Shown here one piece after another: positions 34,563-42,631 of a stretch of 64,000 nucleotides of DNA. The stretch's first letter is position 1. Each line of letters opens with the position of its first letter. The notes beneath the pieces were generated by a model. It made no database searches. It was not told the DNA's origin and worked only from the letters and a program-made list of their open reading frames with translations. The translations under genes and the position numbers were made by a program. The stretch covers positions 1 through 64,000 of the forward strand of contig NZ_BDBS01000039.1 of NCBI RefSeq assembly GCF_001613105.1, read 5' to 3'. Origin of the DNA: Nocardia pseudobrasiliensis NBRC 108224. Its GTDB lineage: Bacteria; Actinomycetota; Actinomycetes; Mycobacteriales; Mycobacteriaceae.

Positions 34563-35366
34563 TCAGAGTCCACGGTATCGATCGAGGTGATCGCCGACCG
34601 CTTGCACGAATCCCGGACCGTCCTCGACGGGCAGCGCGTGCCCGGCCTCGAACTCCAGATATTCGGCCGCGGCGATTGCCGCGGCGACCGCGCGCTGTTC
34701 CTCGAGTTCGATGATGCGATCGCGGGCGCTCCCCAGAACCAGTGTCGGAGCGGTGATCCGGGGCAGCTGGTCGCGAATGTCGGCCGTGCGGTCGGCGGTG
34801 AGCTGTACCGCGTGCCGCGGGTCGAGCATGGCGGTGAAACCCGCGATCGTCTCGTCGAGTTCGGCCACCGACCAGCGATCGGCGATATGCGGGGCGAACG
34901 CGGTCTGGACCAGCAGTCGCGCCAGCAGCGCCCGATCGGTCCGCAGCAGGTCGTCCCACAGGTCGAACAGCGCCCGCCCGCGCGGTCCGGTGGCCGGCCA
35001 TGGTGCGTGCAGGACAAGGGAATTCACCCGTCGCGGGACACGGGCGGCGACGGCGGCCGCGGTGACGGCGCCCAGCGAATGGCCGACCAGGCCGAATCGC
35101 TCGGCTCCGGCGTGGTCGGCGGCTGCCAGGACCTGGGCGGCGAGATCATCGATCGTCACCACCTCGGGATGCCTGGTCGCACCCGATCCGGCGAGTTCGG
35201 GGGCGATGACGGTGTAGCGGTCGGCCAGCGCGTCGATCAGCTCCGCCCAGTTGCCCCGGGCATCGGAGAAGGTGCCGTGCACGAGGACGACCGCGGGTCC
35301 GGCGCCGGTGACCAGATAGTCGACCGAACTTGCCCCGCGGCTGAGCACGGTGGGTGCGAAAGGCAT
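34563..35366 (-). CDS. alpha/beta-fold hydrolase
   Basis: The 267-residue hydrolase has the oxyanion-hole segment VVLVHGTFSDARGNW, nucleophile elbow GLVGHSLGAVTAAAVAA and a late acid/His region (PTLVLGSARDRIIELEE and EAGHALPVEDG). The acid is probably the Asp of SARDR and the base the His of AGHAL. The substrate is unknown. The tautomerase gene lies 11 bases upstream and is almost certainly co-transcribed, which suggests a joint step in a catabolic or detoxification route. Confidence 0.88.
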   Translation of the reverse strand: MPFAPTVLSRGASSVDYLVTGAGPAVVLVHGTFSDARGNWAELIDALADRYTVIAPELAGSGATRHPEVVTIDDLAAQVLAAADHAGAERFGLVGHSLGAVTAAAVAARVPRRVNSLVLHAPWPATGPRGRALFDLWDDLLRTDRALLARLLVQTAFAPHIADRWSVAELDETIAGFTAMLDPRHAVQLTADRTADIRDQLPRITAPTLVLGSARDRIIELEEQRAVAAAIAAAEYLEFEAGHALPVEDGPGFVQAVGDHLDRYRGL

Positions 35367-35377
35367 CGGGATATCTC

Positions 35378-35560
35378 CTATTTGTCCGCGGTCAGCTGTC
35401 CGGCCGTGCCCCAGCTGTCGGTGGGGACCTCCTGGATCCACACCTGCACGGTCTCGGCCGGGATCTGATAGGCGTCGACGAAGGCATCGGTGATCCGGCG
35501 GACCAGATCGCGCTTGAGTTCGACGGTGCGCGGACCCTGCTGCACGGTGACGACGGGCAT
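35378..35560 (-). CDS. 4-oxalocrotonate tautomerase family protein
   Basis: The 60-residue protein begins MPVVTVQQGPRTVELKRDLV, with the catalytic Pro2 exposed after Met removal. The DAFVDAYQIPAETVQVWIQE segment is typical of the family. These small hexameric enzymes tautomerise or dehalogenate enol acids. AAGGAGAAC precedes the ATG. The same-strand hydrolase follows after 11 bases. The LysR regulator gene lies upstream on the same strand. Confidence 0.88.
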   Translation of the reverse strand: MPVVTVQQGPRTVELKRDLVRRITDAFVDAYQIPAETVQVWIQEVPTDSWGTAGQLTADK

Positions 35561-35674
35561 GGCTGTTCTCCTTCGAATTTGGTGTGGGACAGGCTGTTTT
35601 GCGCCTGTCCACAGTTCACACCGATCGAGGGCGGCGACCAATGGCCGATTCGGTCGCGCAGCGATAAGGGATGC

Positions 35675-36556
35675 TTATCGTGGCAGCAGCGACAGCAGCA
35701 GCGTCAGGCTCGGCGAGGCCGCGTCCGGCCGCGCGGCCAGGGCGATCGGCAGGGCGAGACCGTCGCCCGTGAAGGGGCGAAAGGCCACGCGGGGGTTGTG
35801 CACCTGCGCGGCATTGGCGGCGTACACCACGGTCCACATCGGCGAGCCGCTGCCGATCGCGGCGAGGGTGTCCTGCAGCGTGGTGGAGGTGGTGGCGGGT
35901 ATCGGCTCGAAACCCGCACGCTGACAGGCATTCAGCACCAGATCGACCAGGGCGGGGTGATTGCGCCGTTCGGTCAGCCGCAGCGGCACGGTGGCCAGTT
36001 CGGCCGGGTGGATCGAATCCTGGGCGGCCAGTGGATGTTTGGCGGGCAGCGCCACCACCAGCGGATCCTGCCAGGCCGCAACGAATTCCAGGTCAGGGCT
36101 GTCGGTGGGGGAGGGGGAGCGGACGAAGGCGGCGTCCAGACGGCCGTCGGCGACCCGGGCCAATCGTTCGCGCACCGGTAATGCCACGAGTTCGACCTGG
36201 ACCCCGGGCAGTCGATCGGCGAAGGCGTCGAGCACGGCGTCGAGCCGCTCGCCCAGACCGGTGATCGTGCCCAGGCGGAATATCGGCGCGGCCGTTCCGG
36301 CGAGATCGGATACGGCCGCGCGGGCGCGTTCGGCGGCTGCCAGCGCCTCGCGCGCGGCGGGCAGGAAGCGCAGACCCGCCTCGGTCAGTCGCACCCGGCG
36401 CGGTGAACGATCCAGCAGCGACACATTCAGCTCGCGTTCCAACCGGCGCACCTGCTGACTGACCGCGGGCTGGGCGATATGCAGTCGCTGCGCCGCGCGC
36501 CCGAAATGCAATTCCTCGGCGACCGTCACGAAATAGCGCAGCTGACGCAGTTCCAC
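35675..36556 (-). CDS. LysR-type transcriptional regulator
   Basis: The 293-residue protein starts with the winged helix-turn-helix MELRQLRYFVTVAEELHFG and AAQRLHIAQPAVSQQVRRLE, followed by a periplasmic-binding-like effector domain (residues ~90-293). It probably controls the tautomerase-hydrolase pair directly downstream on the same strand, or the divergent cyclase gene. The GTG at 36556 was chosen because the family begins at this motif. The ligand is unknown. Confidence 0.9.
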   Translation of the reverse strand: MELRQLRYFVTVAEELHFGRAAQRLHIAQPAVSQQVRRLERELNVSLLDRSPRRVRLTEAGLRFLPAAREALAAAERARAAVSDLAGTAAPIFRLGTITGLGERLDAVLDAFADRLPGVQVELVALPVRERLARVADGRLDAAFVRSPSPTDSPDLEFVAAWQDPLVVALPAKHPLAAQDSIHPAELATVPLRLTERRNHPALVDLVLNACQRAGFEPIPATTSTTLQDTLAAIGSGSPMWTVVYAANAAQVHNPRVAFRPFTGDGLALPIALAARPDAASPSLTLLLSLLPR

Positions 36557-36668
36557 GGCCGACTCCTGTCCACGATCGATCACCTCATCGAACCACCCGG
36601 TCTGACACGGGCTGTGACAAATCACCACCGGCGGCTTCGGGCCTCGACGTGCCCGTAAGGTCGACGGT

Positions 36669-37685
36669 ATGGCCTCCGCTGAGATGTCGAAACTGCTGCA
36701 GTCGGTGGTCGAGCCGTATCTGCTGGAGGGGCCGCGGGAGTACAAATCGGCGCAGGTCGCGGAGCGGTCCGGGGTGCCGCGCGATATCTCGCGGCGACTG
36801 TGGGTTTCGCTCGGCTTCGCGACCAATCCCGATGATTCGGCGATCGAGTACACCGAGGGCGATGTCACCGCGGTACGCAATTTCGCAAGTCTCGGGGTGC
36901 TGGCATCGGCCGACCCGCAGCGTCAGTCCGCGGCCGCGCGCACGCTCGGCCAGTCCATGGCGCGGCTGGCGGAATGGCAGGTCGATCTGGTGGCCGAGGA
37001 GATCGCCGCGCGCATTCGGACCATGACCGCCGCCGATCCGGCGGCCGATCCGGCCGAGATCGCCCGGACCGCCACCGATGAGGTGGTCTCGGCGCTCCAG
37101 CAGTTGCAGATCTACGCCTGGCGCAGGCATCTGGTCGCCGCGCTGACTCGGTCGATGGATGGCGGCGCGGTCGGCGAGACCGGTGACACCGTACGGGAAT
37201 TGGCGGTCGGCTTCGCCGATATGGTCGGCTACACCCGGCTCACCCGGCATCTGGATCCGGACGAATTGTCGGAACTGCTGCAGACCTTCGAGACCATCAC
37301 CACCAACGCGATCGCCGCCAACGGTGGCTGGGTGATCAAGAACGTCGGCGACGAGGTGATGTTCGCGGCGGAGACCGCCGTCGCGGGCGCGCGGATCGCG
37401 CTGGCCATCCAGGAGGCGACCGCGGCCTCGGAGACCACGCCGGAACTTCGGGTCGGCCTGGCGTACGGGGATGTGCTGGTGCGCTTCGGCGATCTGTACG
37501 GGTCGGTGGTGAATATGGCCGCACGGCTGACCGGTGTGGCCCGGCCCGGCACGGTGCTGATCGACGATCTGGCGGCCGGTCAGCTCGCGGGCGAACCGGA
37601 ATTCACACTGCGCCACCTGCGTAGCGTGCGCGTGCGGGGCTTCAGTCGGCTGCGTTCGCATGTGCTGCGTCGCGCCGGGCGCTGA
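36669..37685 (+). CDS. class III adenylate/guanylate cyclase with N-terminal regulatory domain
   Basis: The 338-residue soluble protein has an N-terminal ~160-residue helical domain starting with a helix-turn-helix-like KSAQVAERSGVPRDISRRL. The cyclase catalytic domain follows: metal-binding Asp in VGFADMVGYTRL, substrate-contact IKNVGDEVMF with a second Asp, and FGDLYGSVVNMAARLTGVA with the transition-state Asn/Arg. The N-terminal part looks like those of several mycobacterial cyclases. It makes cyclic nucleotide, most likely cAMP from the Lys/Asp pattern, though the specificity is inferred. Divergent from lysR. Confidence 0.9.
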   Translation: MASAEMSKLLQSVVEPYLLEGPREYKSAQVAERSGVPRDISRRLWVSLGFATNPDDSAIEYTEGDVTAVRNFASLGVLASADPQRQSAAARTLGQSMARLAEWQVDLVAEEIAARIRTMTAADPAADPAEIARTATDEVVSALQQLQIYAWRRHLVAALTRSMDGGAVGETGDTVRELAVGFADMVGYTRLTRHLDPDELSELLQTFETITTNAIAANGGWVIKNVGDEVMFAAETAVAGARIALAIQEATAASETTPELRVGLAYGDVLVRFGDLYGSVVNMAARLTGVARPGTVLIDDLAAGQLAGEPEFTLRHLRSVRVRGFSRLRSHVLRRAGR

Positions 37686-37712
37686 GTGGGGGAACTACCC
37701 CGAAAATTAGGA

Positions 37713-37751
37713 GCGGGCCTCGGCGAAGGGGGGGAGTTAGCCGAGGCCCGC
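37713..37751 (+). terminator. hairpin downstream of the cyclase gene
   Basis: A perfect 12-base-pair stem GCGGGCCTCGGC (37713-37724) pairs with 37740-37751. It is not followed by a clear T run, as is common in high-GC actinobacteria. Confidence 0.65.
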
Positions 37752-38307
37752 GTAAGGTCGGCCCGGGGGGGAGGGGCCGACGTGAACGATCCTACGCGAC
37801 GATCGGCCATTGTGTGTGTATGAGGGACGCCACTTTCCGAAGTTTTTTCCGGCGAGCATCCGGCGACCTGCCCGCGATCGGGGTGTCGATCAGGTGTTTC
37901 CACTCGAAATGAATCTCAACGGTCTTGAGCGGCAAGGATTTTCGAGGTCCGATCTTGGCGGAATGTGTGCGCTCGACGCGATTCGGGCGACCGCTCGACG
38001 GTCGCCGGAGGTATGCGGATCGGTCACGACGCTCCGGCTCTGCCGGATTTCCGGGCGTGTCGTACAAGGGCGAGTAGATAGGGGCGGCACAGACAGGTAG
38101 CGCACTACTCGGGATCCGGGTGGGCGTCGCGGGTCATCATCTAATCGGCCGCATCCCGCCGGCACCCCCGAGCACCGCCGGATCCCCGGGATGCGGCCTC
38201 CCGCTGTCCGGCGACGTATTCCGGAACTTGTCGGTGCCCTCGGCGATACTGACCCCAGCAGTGGTCCGGATCACCCACCCATCGCCCAGGAACGGACAGG
38301 TGCGCTC
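37752..38307. other. non-coding gap before the ABC ATPase gene
   Basis: About 550 bases hold no convincing gene on either strand. The frames that exist have low-complexity translations and no family features. The stretch should contain the promoter of the ABC ATPase gene. An imperfect inverted repeat is visible around 38150-38200 (ATCCCGCC and CGGGATGCGG). Confidence 0.45.
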
Positions 38308-39306
38308 ATGCCCGATGCCATCATCGCCGAGGGATTGGTCAAGACGTACGGGCGTCTGGTCGCCCTCGACGGTCTCGATCTCACGGTGCCCGAGGGCACG
38401 GTCACCGCGCTGCTGGGTCCCAACGGCGCCGGTAAGACGACCGCGGTGCGGGTGCTCACCACCCTGCTCGTCCCGGATGCGGGCCGGGCCGTGGTCGCGG
38501 GCCTGGATGTGCTGCGCGAGCCACAGCGGCTGCGCACCCGCATCGGGGCCTCGGGTCAGTACGCCGCGGTCGACGAATATCTCACCGGCTTCGAGAATCT
38601 CGAGATGGTGGGGCGGCTGTATCACCTCGGGGCGCGGCGCAGTAGGGAACGCGCTCGCGAACTGCTCGATCGATTCCGGCTCACCGAGGCCGCGGATCGT
38701 CCGGTCAAGGGCTATTCGGGGGGTATGCGCCGCCGCCTCGACCTGGCCGGTGCGCTGGTGGCCAATCCGCCCGTGCTGTTCCTCGACGAGCCGACCACGG
38801 GACTGGATCCGCGGGCCCGGCTGGATCTGTGGGATGTCATCGAGGAATTGGTCGCGGGCGGCACCACGCTGCTGCTCACCACGCAGTACATGGACGAGGC
38901 CGATCGGCTGGCCGATGCCGTCGCCGTCATCGATTGCGGCCGGGTGATCGCCCGCGGCACCTCCGACGAACTCAAAACCCTCGTCGGCGGCGACCGCATC
39001 GAACTGACGGTCGATCATGCCGACAACCTCGCCGCGGCCCGCCAAGCGCTCGCGGGCCTGGCGGCCGGGGAGATCCATCTCGAACCGTCCCTGCGGCGCA
39101 TCACCGTTCCGGTCGACGACGGTTCGCAGGCGCTGGTCGACGCCATCGCCCGGCTCAACGAACATCGGGTGCGCATCCACGACGTCGGCCTGCGGCGTCC
39201 CTCGCTCGACGATGTGTTTCTGACCCTGACCGGGCACGAGGCCGAGGAGGCGGTCGGCTCGGCCGGGGCGGAACTACAGCGGGCCGGGGAGGGCGGCCTC
39301 GCCTGA
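38308..39306 (+). CDS. ABC transporter ATP-binding protein, DrrA (drug export) type
   Basis: The 332-residue ATPase has Walker A LLGPNGAGKTTAV, Q-loop region GASGQYAAVDEYL, ABC signature KGYSGGMRRRLDLA, Walker B VLFLDEPTTGLDP and switch His region LLTTQYMDEADRLAD. The C-terminal ~90 residues are the DrrA-type extension ending in RRPSLDDVFLTLTGHEAEE. DrrA proteins pair with a membrane permease (DrrB) for antibiotic or lipid export. No permease gene adjoins it here, so the partner must be elsewhere. The ATG at 38308 (MPDAIIAEGLVKTYG) fits the family start. Confidence 0.92.
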   Translation: MPDAIIAEGLVKTYGRLVALDGLDLTVPEGTVTALLGPNGAGKTTAVRVLTTLLVPDAGRAVVAGLDVLREPQRLRTRIGASGQYAAVDEYLTGFENLEMVGRLYHLGARRSRERARELLDRFRLTEAADRPVKGYSGGMRRRLDLAGALVANPPVLFLDEPTTGLDPRARLDLWDVIEELVAGGTTLLLTTQYMDEADRLADAVAVIDCGRVIARGTSDELKTLVGGDRIELTVDHADNLAAARQALAGLAAGEIHLEPSLRRITVPVDDGSQALVDAIARLNEHRVRIHDVGLRRPSLDDVFLTLTGHEAEEAVGSAGAELQRAGEGGLA

Positions 39307-39361
39307 CGCGCGCGGACCAGCGCTTACTGCGCGAAACGGGTTGCTGTGTCAGAGTGGTCGC

Positions 39362-39559
39362 ATGCTGTTGGGGAGTTCCCGGGAATCCGGCCGGTTGCGC
39401 AACCGGCTCATCGTCGCCGTCCTCGCCGCGCTCGCGGGTGGTGTCGCCTGGTTGGCGGTCAACCGTCGTCCGCAACTTCCGCAGCCGGCCACCGAGCCCC
39501 CGCGGCTGGGCTATTCCGCCAATGGTTCCGCGCCGCACGGCGCCGTGCAGGTGCCGTAG
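39362..39559 (+). CDS. small single-pass membrane protein, hypothetical
   Basis: The 65-residue protein starts MLLGSSRESGRLRNRLIVAV, with one membrane helix (RLIVAVLAALAGGVAWLAVN) preceded by positive charges. A Pro-rich outer tail ends GAVQVP. No family is recognised. It lies between the ABC ATPase and ppiA, roughly where mycobacteria have cwsA on the other strand. Whether it is real rests on the plausible topology and start only. Confidence 0.45.
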   Translation: MLLGSSRESGRLRNRLIVAVLAALAGGVAWLAVNRRPQLPQPATEPPRLGYSANGSAPHGAVQVP

Positions 39560-39595
39560 CGCGGGCTCGTTCCCGGCGCGTGGCAGGATATTGCG

Positions 39596-40123
39596 GTGAC
39601 CTCACCGAATCAGACCGCCGTGGCGATCCTGCACACCAACCACGGCGACATCAAGATCTCGCTTTTCGGTAACCACGCCCCGAAAACGGTGCGCAACTTC
39701 ATCGGCCTCGCCGACGGTTCCGCGTCCTACACCTCGCAGAACGCCTCCGGCGGCAGTTCGGGTCCGTTCTTCGACGGCGTCATCTTCCACCGCGTGATCG
39801 ATGGCTTCATGATTCAGACCGGTGATCCCACCGGAACCGGTCGCGGTGGCCCGGGGTACGAATTCGGCGACGAATTCCATCCGGAGCTGCGCTTCGACCG
39901 CGGCTACCTACTGGGTATGGCCAATGCCGGGCCGGGCACCAACGGGTCGCAGTTCTTCATCACCGTCGGCCCGCAGCCGCATCTGAACCGGCGGCACACC
40001 ATCTTCGGCGAGGTGGTGGATCCGGATTCGCGCAAGGTGGTCGACGCCATCGCCACCGCGCCGACCGATCGCAACGACCGGCCCAAGGAGCCGATCGTCA
40101 TCTCCGCGGTAACGATCAACTGA
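39596..40123 (+). CDS. ppiA: peptidyl-prolyl cis-trans isomerase (cyclophilin)
   Basis: The 175-residue cyclophilin has the active-site segments FFDGVIFHRVIDGFMIQTGD and LLGMANAGPGTNGSQFFITV, and LNRRHTIFGEVV. It lacks a signal peptide, so it acts in the cytoplasm. It corresponds to PpiA (Rv0009). The start is a GTG at 39596. A rhomboid gene follows after 13 bases. Confidence 0.95.
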   Translation: MTSPNQTAVAILHTNHGDIKISLFGNHAPKTVRNFIGLADGSASYTSQNASGGSSGPFFDGVIFHRVIDGFMIQTGDPTGTGRGGPGYEFGDEFHPELRFDRGYLLGMANAGPGTNGSQFFITVGPQPHLNRRHTIFGEVVDPDSRKVVDAIATAPTDRNDRPKEPIVISAVTIN

Positions 40124-40136
40124 GCGAGCCCATTCC

Positions 40137-41009
40137 GTGAATCCGCAGCAGCCCGCACCGACCTGTTTCCGTCATCCCGACCGTGTCACCGGATTGGGAT
40201 GCACCCGGTGCGGGCGTCCGGCGTGTCCGGAATGTCTGCGCCCCGCGGCGGTCGGTCAGCAGTGTGTGGAATGTGTGCGCCAGGGCGCCGCGGATGTGCG
40301 TCCGGTGCGCACGGTGGCCGGTGCGCCGGCGCCCGCGCGGCCGACGCCGCTGGTGACCTACGCGTTGATCGCGCTGAATGTGGCGGTTTTCGCGGCCACC
40401 GCGGCGCAGGCGGGCAGCATCGTCGACAACGACCGCTCGCGGCTGTTCCGGGATTGGGATCTGGTGCCGCCCCTGGTCGGACACGGTGAGTGGATTCGCG
40501 TACTGACCGCGGGTTTCCTGCATTTCGGGCCGTTGCATCTGGCGGTCAACATGTTCGCGCTGTACGTGCTCGGGCGCGATACCGAGATGGTGCTCGGCCG
40601 GGCGCGTTATATCGCGGTGTATCTGGTATCGCTGCTGGGCGGTTCCGCCGCGGCGCTGGCGCTCGCGCCGACCCTGAGTTCCACCGCGGGCGCGTCGGGG
40701 GCGATCTACGGACTGTTCGGCGCCATGACCGTAATCCTGTTGCGGCTGCGGCAGTCTCCGGTGCAGATGCTCGTGCTCATCGCGGTCAATCTGCTGATCA
40801 GTGTGTCGCTGCCGGGTATCTCACTGTGGGGTCATCTCGGCGGGCTCGCGGGCGGAACGATTGCGGCCGTGGGCATTCTGTTCCTGCCGCAGTGGCTGAA
40901 GGCGCGTTCGACCGAGTCCGCGCGGCTGATCGGCTGGGCGGCCGTCGGCGGGGTCGCGGTGCTGGCGCTGATGATCATCGTGGCGGCCGGACTGCAACGG
41001 GCCCTGTAG
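40137..41009 (+). CDS. rhomboid family intramembrane serine protease
   Basis: The 290-residue protein begins with a cysteine-rich zinc-finger-like head (CxRHPDRVTGLGCTRCGRPA then CPEC and CVEC pairs). Six or seven membrane helices follow. The catalytic serine is in GASGAIYGLFGA and the catalytic histidine in WGHLGGLAGG; HLAVNMFALYVLG is the conserved helix-2 motif. It should cleave membrane substrates within the bilayer, but targets are unknown. The start is GTG at 40137. It faces the PH-domain gene tail to tail with a 9-base gap. Confidence 0.93.
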   Translation: MNPQQPAPTCFRHPDRVTGLGCTRCGRPACPECLRPAAVGQQCVECVRQGAADVRPVRTVAGAPAPARPTPLVTYALIALNVAVFAATAAQAGSIVDNDRSRLFRDWDLVPPLVGHGEWIRVLTAGFLHFGPLHLAVNMFALYVLGRDTEMVLGRARYIAVYLVSLLGGSAAALALAPTLSSTAGASGAIYGLFGAMTVILLRLRQSPVQMLVLIAVNLLISVSLPGISLWGHLGGLAGGTIAAVGILFLPQWLKARSTESARLIGWAAVGGVAVLALMIIVAAGLQRAL

Positions 41010-41018
41010 ATTTCGCGA

Positions 41019-41468
41019 TCAGTTCGGGACCAGGCCGTGGGCCCGCATCGCGTCGAGTACATCCTCGGGGTGCGTGCCCAGATCCCAGCGGCCGAAGATG
41101 AGCAGGCGCTCGTCACCGTGCTGTTCGACATCGAGCTCCAGATTCGGCACCCGCCGGCCCAGGCGGCGGAAACCCACCACGCGGGCGCGCAGGATCCGCT
41201 CCGGCGCGTATTCGGTCTCTCCGAACAGGCCGCGCACGATCAGGCGCGGCTGATCGCCGGACACGATGCGCAACCGGGGCCGCTGCCTCAGGCCGAGCCC
41301 GGCCAGACCGAGCAGCAGTGCGGCGGCGAGGCCGACGAGCAGTCGGCTCGGTCCGTCGGAGGCCAGTGCGGCCGCCCCGGCCAAGGCGAGGCCGCCCACC
41401 GCCGCGGCGGCCAGCGCGGCCGGCGGAGTGGACCATTCGAGCCGGGACTCCGGATCGGCTGCGGTCAC
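41019..41468 (-). CDS. PH-domain membrane protein (Rv0010c-like)
   Basis: The ~149-residue protein has two close membrane helices near the N-terminus (LAAAAVGGLALAGAAALA and LLVGLAAALLLGLAGLGL). A short PH-type domain follows, with LRIVSGDQPRLIVRGLFGET and RVPNLELDVEQHGDERLLIF. Position before crgA matches Rv0010c. Function is unknown. The start is either this GTG, 12 bases after GAGGAG, or a TTG at 41477 only 3 bases after it. Confidence 0.75.
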   Translation of the reverse strand: MTAADPESRLEWSTPPAALAAAAVGGLALAGAAALASDGPSRLLVGLAAALLLGLAGLGLRQRPRLRIVSGDQPRLIVRGLFGETEYAPERILRARVVGFRRLGRRVPNLELDVEQHGDERLLIFGRWDLGTHPEDVLDAMRAHGLVPN

Positions 41469-41481
41469 AGTCCCCAATCAC

Positions 41482-41516
41482 TCCTCGAGTTGTCCACAGA
41501 ATCATCCACAGATGTG
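41482..41516. promoter_or_regulatory. DnaA-box pair joined to a CTCGAG element, upstream of the PH-domain gene
   Basis: TCCTCGAGTTGTCCACA at 41482-41498 has the same geometry as the oriC units (CTCGAG, three bases, TCCACA core) and contains a perfect mycobacterial DnaA box TTGTCCACA at 41490-41498. A second core ATCCACA follows at 41503-41511. Part of it is also the ribosome-binding site of the PH-domain gene on the minus strand. Confidence 0.5.
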
Positions 41517-41545
41517 CATTGATGACACCCGTGTCATCTCCGGGA

Positions 41546-41809
41546 TCAGCGCCACCGCATGGTCATGATCAGGCCGATGACCATCAGTCCGAAGCCGATG
41601 AGGAAGTTCCAGGCGTTGAGGTCGCTCATCCACTGGATGTGGTCGGCGCCCAGGTAGTACACCAGCAGCCAGGCCAGACCGGCCAACATGAACCCGAGCA
41701 TGATGGCGACGTACCAGACCGGCGAGGGGCCGCCCTTCACCTTCACGGGGGTACGGCTGGCCGGGTTGATCGTGTAATCGGTCTTCTTGCGGACCTTCGA
41801 CTTGGGCAT
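41546..41809 (-). CDS. crgA: cell division protein CrgA
   Basis: The 87-residue protein has a basic head MPKSKVRKKTDYTIN and two membrane helices (PVWYVAIMLGFMLAGLAWLL and AWNFLIGFGLMVIGLIMTMR). The pattern and position match CrgA/Rv0011c, which recruits FtsZ, FtsI and PbpA to the septum. pbpA and rodA are encoded 5-9 kb downstream. Confidence 0.95.
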   Translation of the reverse strand: MPKSKVRKKTDYTINPASRTPVKVKGGPSPVWYVAIMLGFMLAGLAWLLVYYLGADHIQWMSDLNAWNFLIGFGLMVIGLIMTMRWR

Positions 41810-41969
41810 GACGTCCTCGGATTAGGCGTACAGGTCATACCGGCGGGCGCGGGCCGGTCTGTGTAAAGGCTATCCCAGCTGCGTAGACGGAGGGGGTCGG
41901 GATCGTTGTCATCCGTGCCGCGAGGTATTCCCGGTGACGGCGTGTCGGGCGGCCACGTAGTCTCGAACC

Positions 41970-42608
41970 ATGCGTGTTCTGGTCGTCGACAACTACGACA
42001 GCTTCGTATTCAACCTGGTCCAATACCTGGGCCAACTCGATGTCGAGGCGACCGTCTGGCGTAACGACGATCCGAATCTCGCGGAGGTCGACACCGTCGT
42101 CACCGAATTCGACGGCGTTCTGATCAGCCCCGGACCCGGAACCCCCGATCGCGCCGGGGCCAGTATCGAGCTGGTACGCGCCTGCGCCCGCCACCGGGTA
42201 CCCCTGCTCGGGGTGTGCCTGGGTCATCAAGCGATCGGCGAGGCGTTCGGCGCGACCGTGACGCGCGCGCCGGAACTGCTGCACGGCAAGACCAGTTCGG
42301 TGTTCCACACCGATGCCGGTGTGCTCGCGGGCCTGCCGAATCCGTTCACCGCCACCCGCTATCACTCGCTGACCGTGCTCGAGGAGACGTTGCCGGAGGA
42401 ACTCGAGGTCACCGGGCGGACCGAGAGCCGCATCGTCATGGCGATGCGCCATCGCGAATTGCCCATCCACGGCGTGCAATTCCATCCGGAGTCCGTCCTC
42501 ACCCAGGGCGGCCACCGCATGCTGGCCAACTGGCTCGAGGTCTGCGGTCGGCGGCCCGACGAGGGACTCGTGCGGCGACTCGAGGCCGAGGTTGCCGCAC
42601 TGGTCTGA
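41970..42608 (+). CDS. pabA: aminodeoxychorismate/anthranilate synthase glutamine amidotransferase subunit
   Basis: The 212-residue class I glutamine amidotransferase starts MRVLVVDNYDSFVFNLVQYL. The oxyanion-hole motif is ISPGPGTPDRAG, the nucleophile is Cys83 in LLGVCLGHQAIGEAFGA, and the His/Glu pair is in HGVQFHPESVLT. It supplies ammonia to a chorismate-using partner for p-aminobenzoate or tryptophan synthesis. The position matches Rv0013, annotated trpG in M. tuberculosis. The synthase subunit is not in the window, so the choice of pabA over trpG is by family similarity. Confidence 0.88.
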   Translation: MRVLVVDNYDSFVFNLVQYLGQLDVEATVWRNDDPNLAEVDTVVTEFDGVLISPGPGTPDRAGASIELVRACARHRVPLLGVCLGHQAIGEAFGATVTRAPELLHGKTSSVFHTDAGVLAGLPNPFTATRYHSLTVLEETLPEELEVTGRTESRIVMAMRHRELPIHGVQFHPESVLTQGGHRMLANWLEVCGRRPDEGLVRRLEAEVAALV

Positions 42609-42631
42609 GGTCGTCGTGATGTGATCGACCC

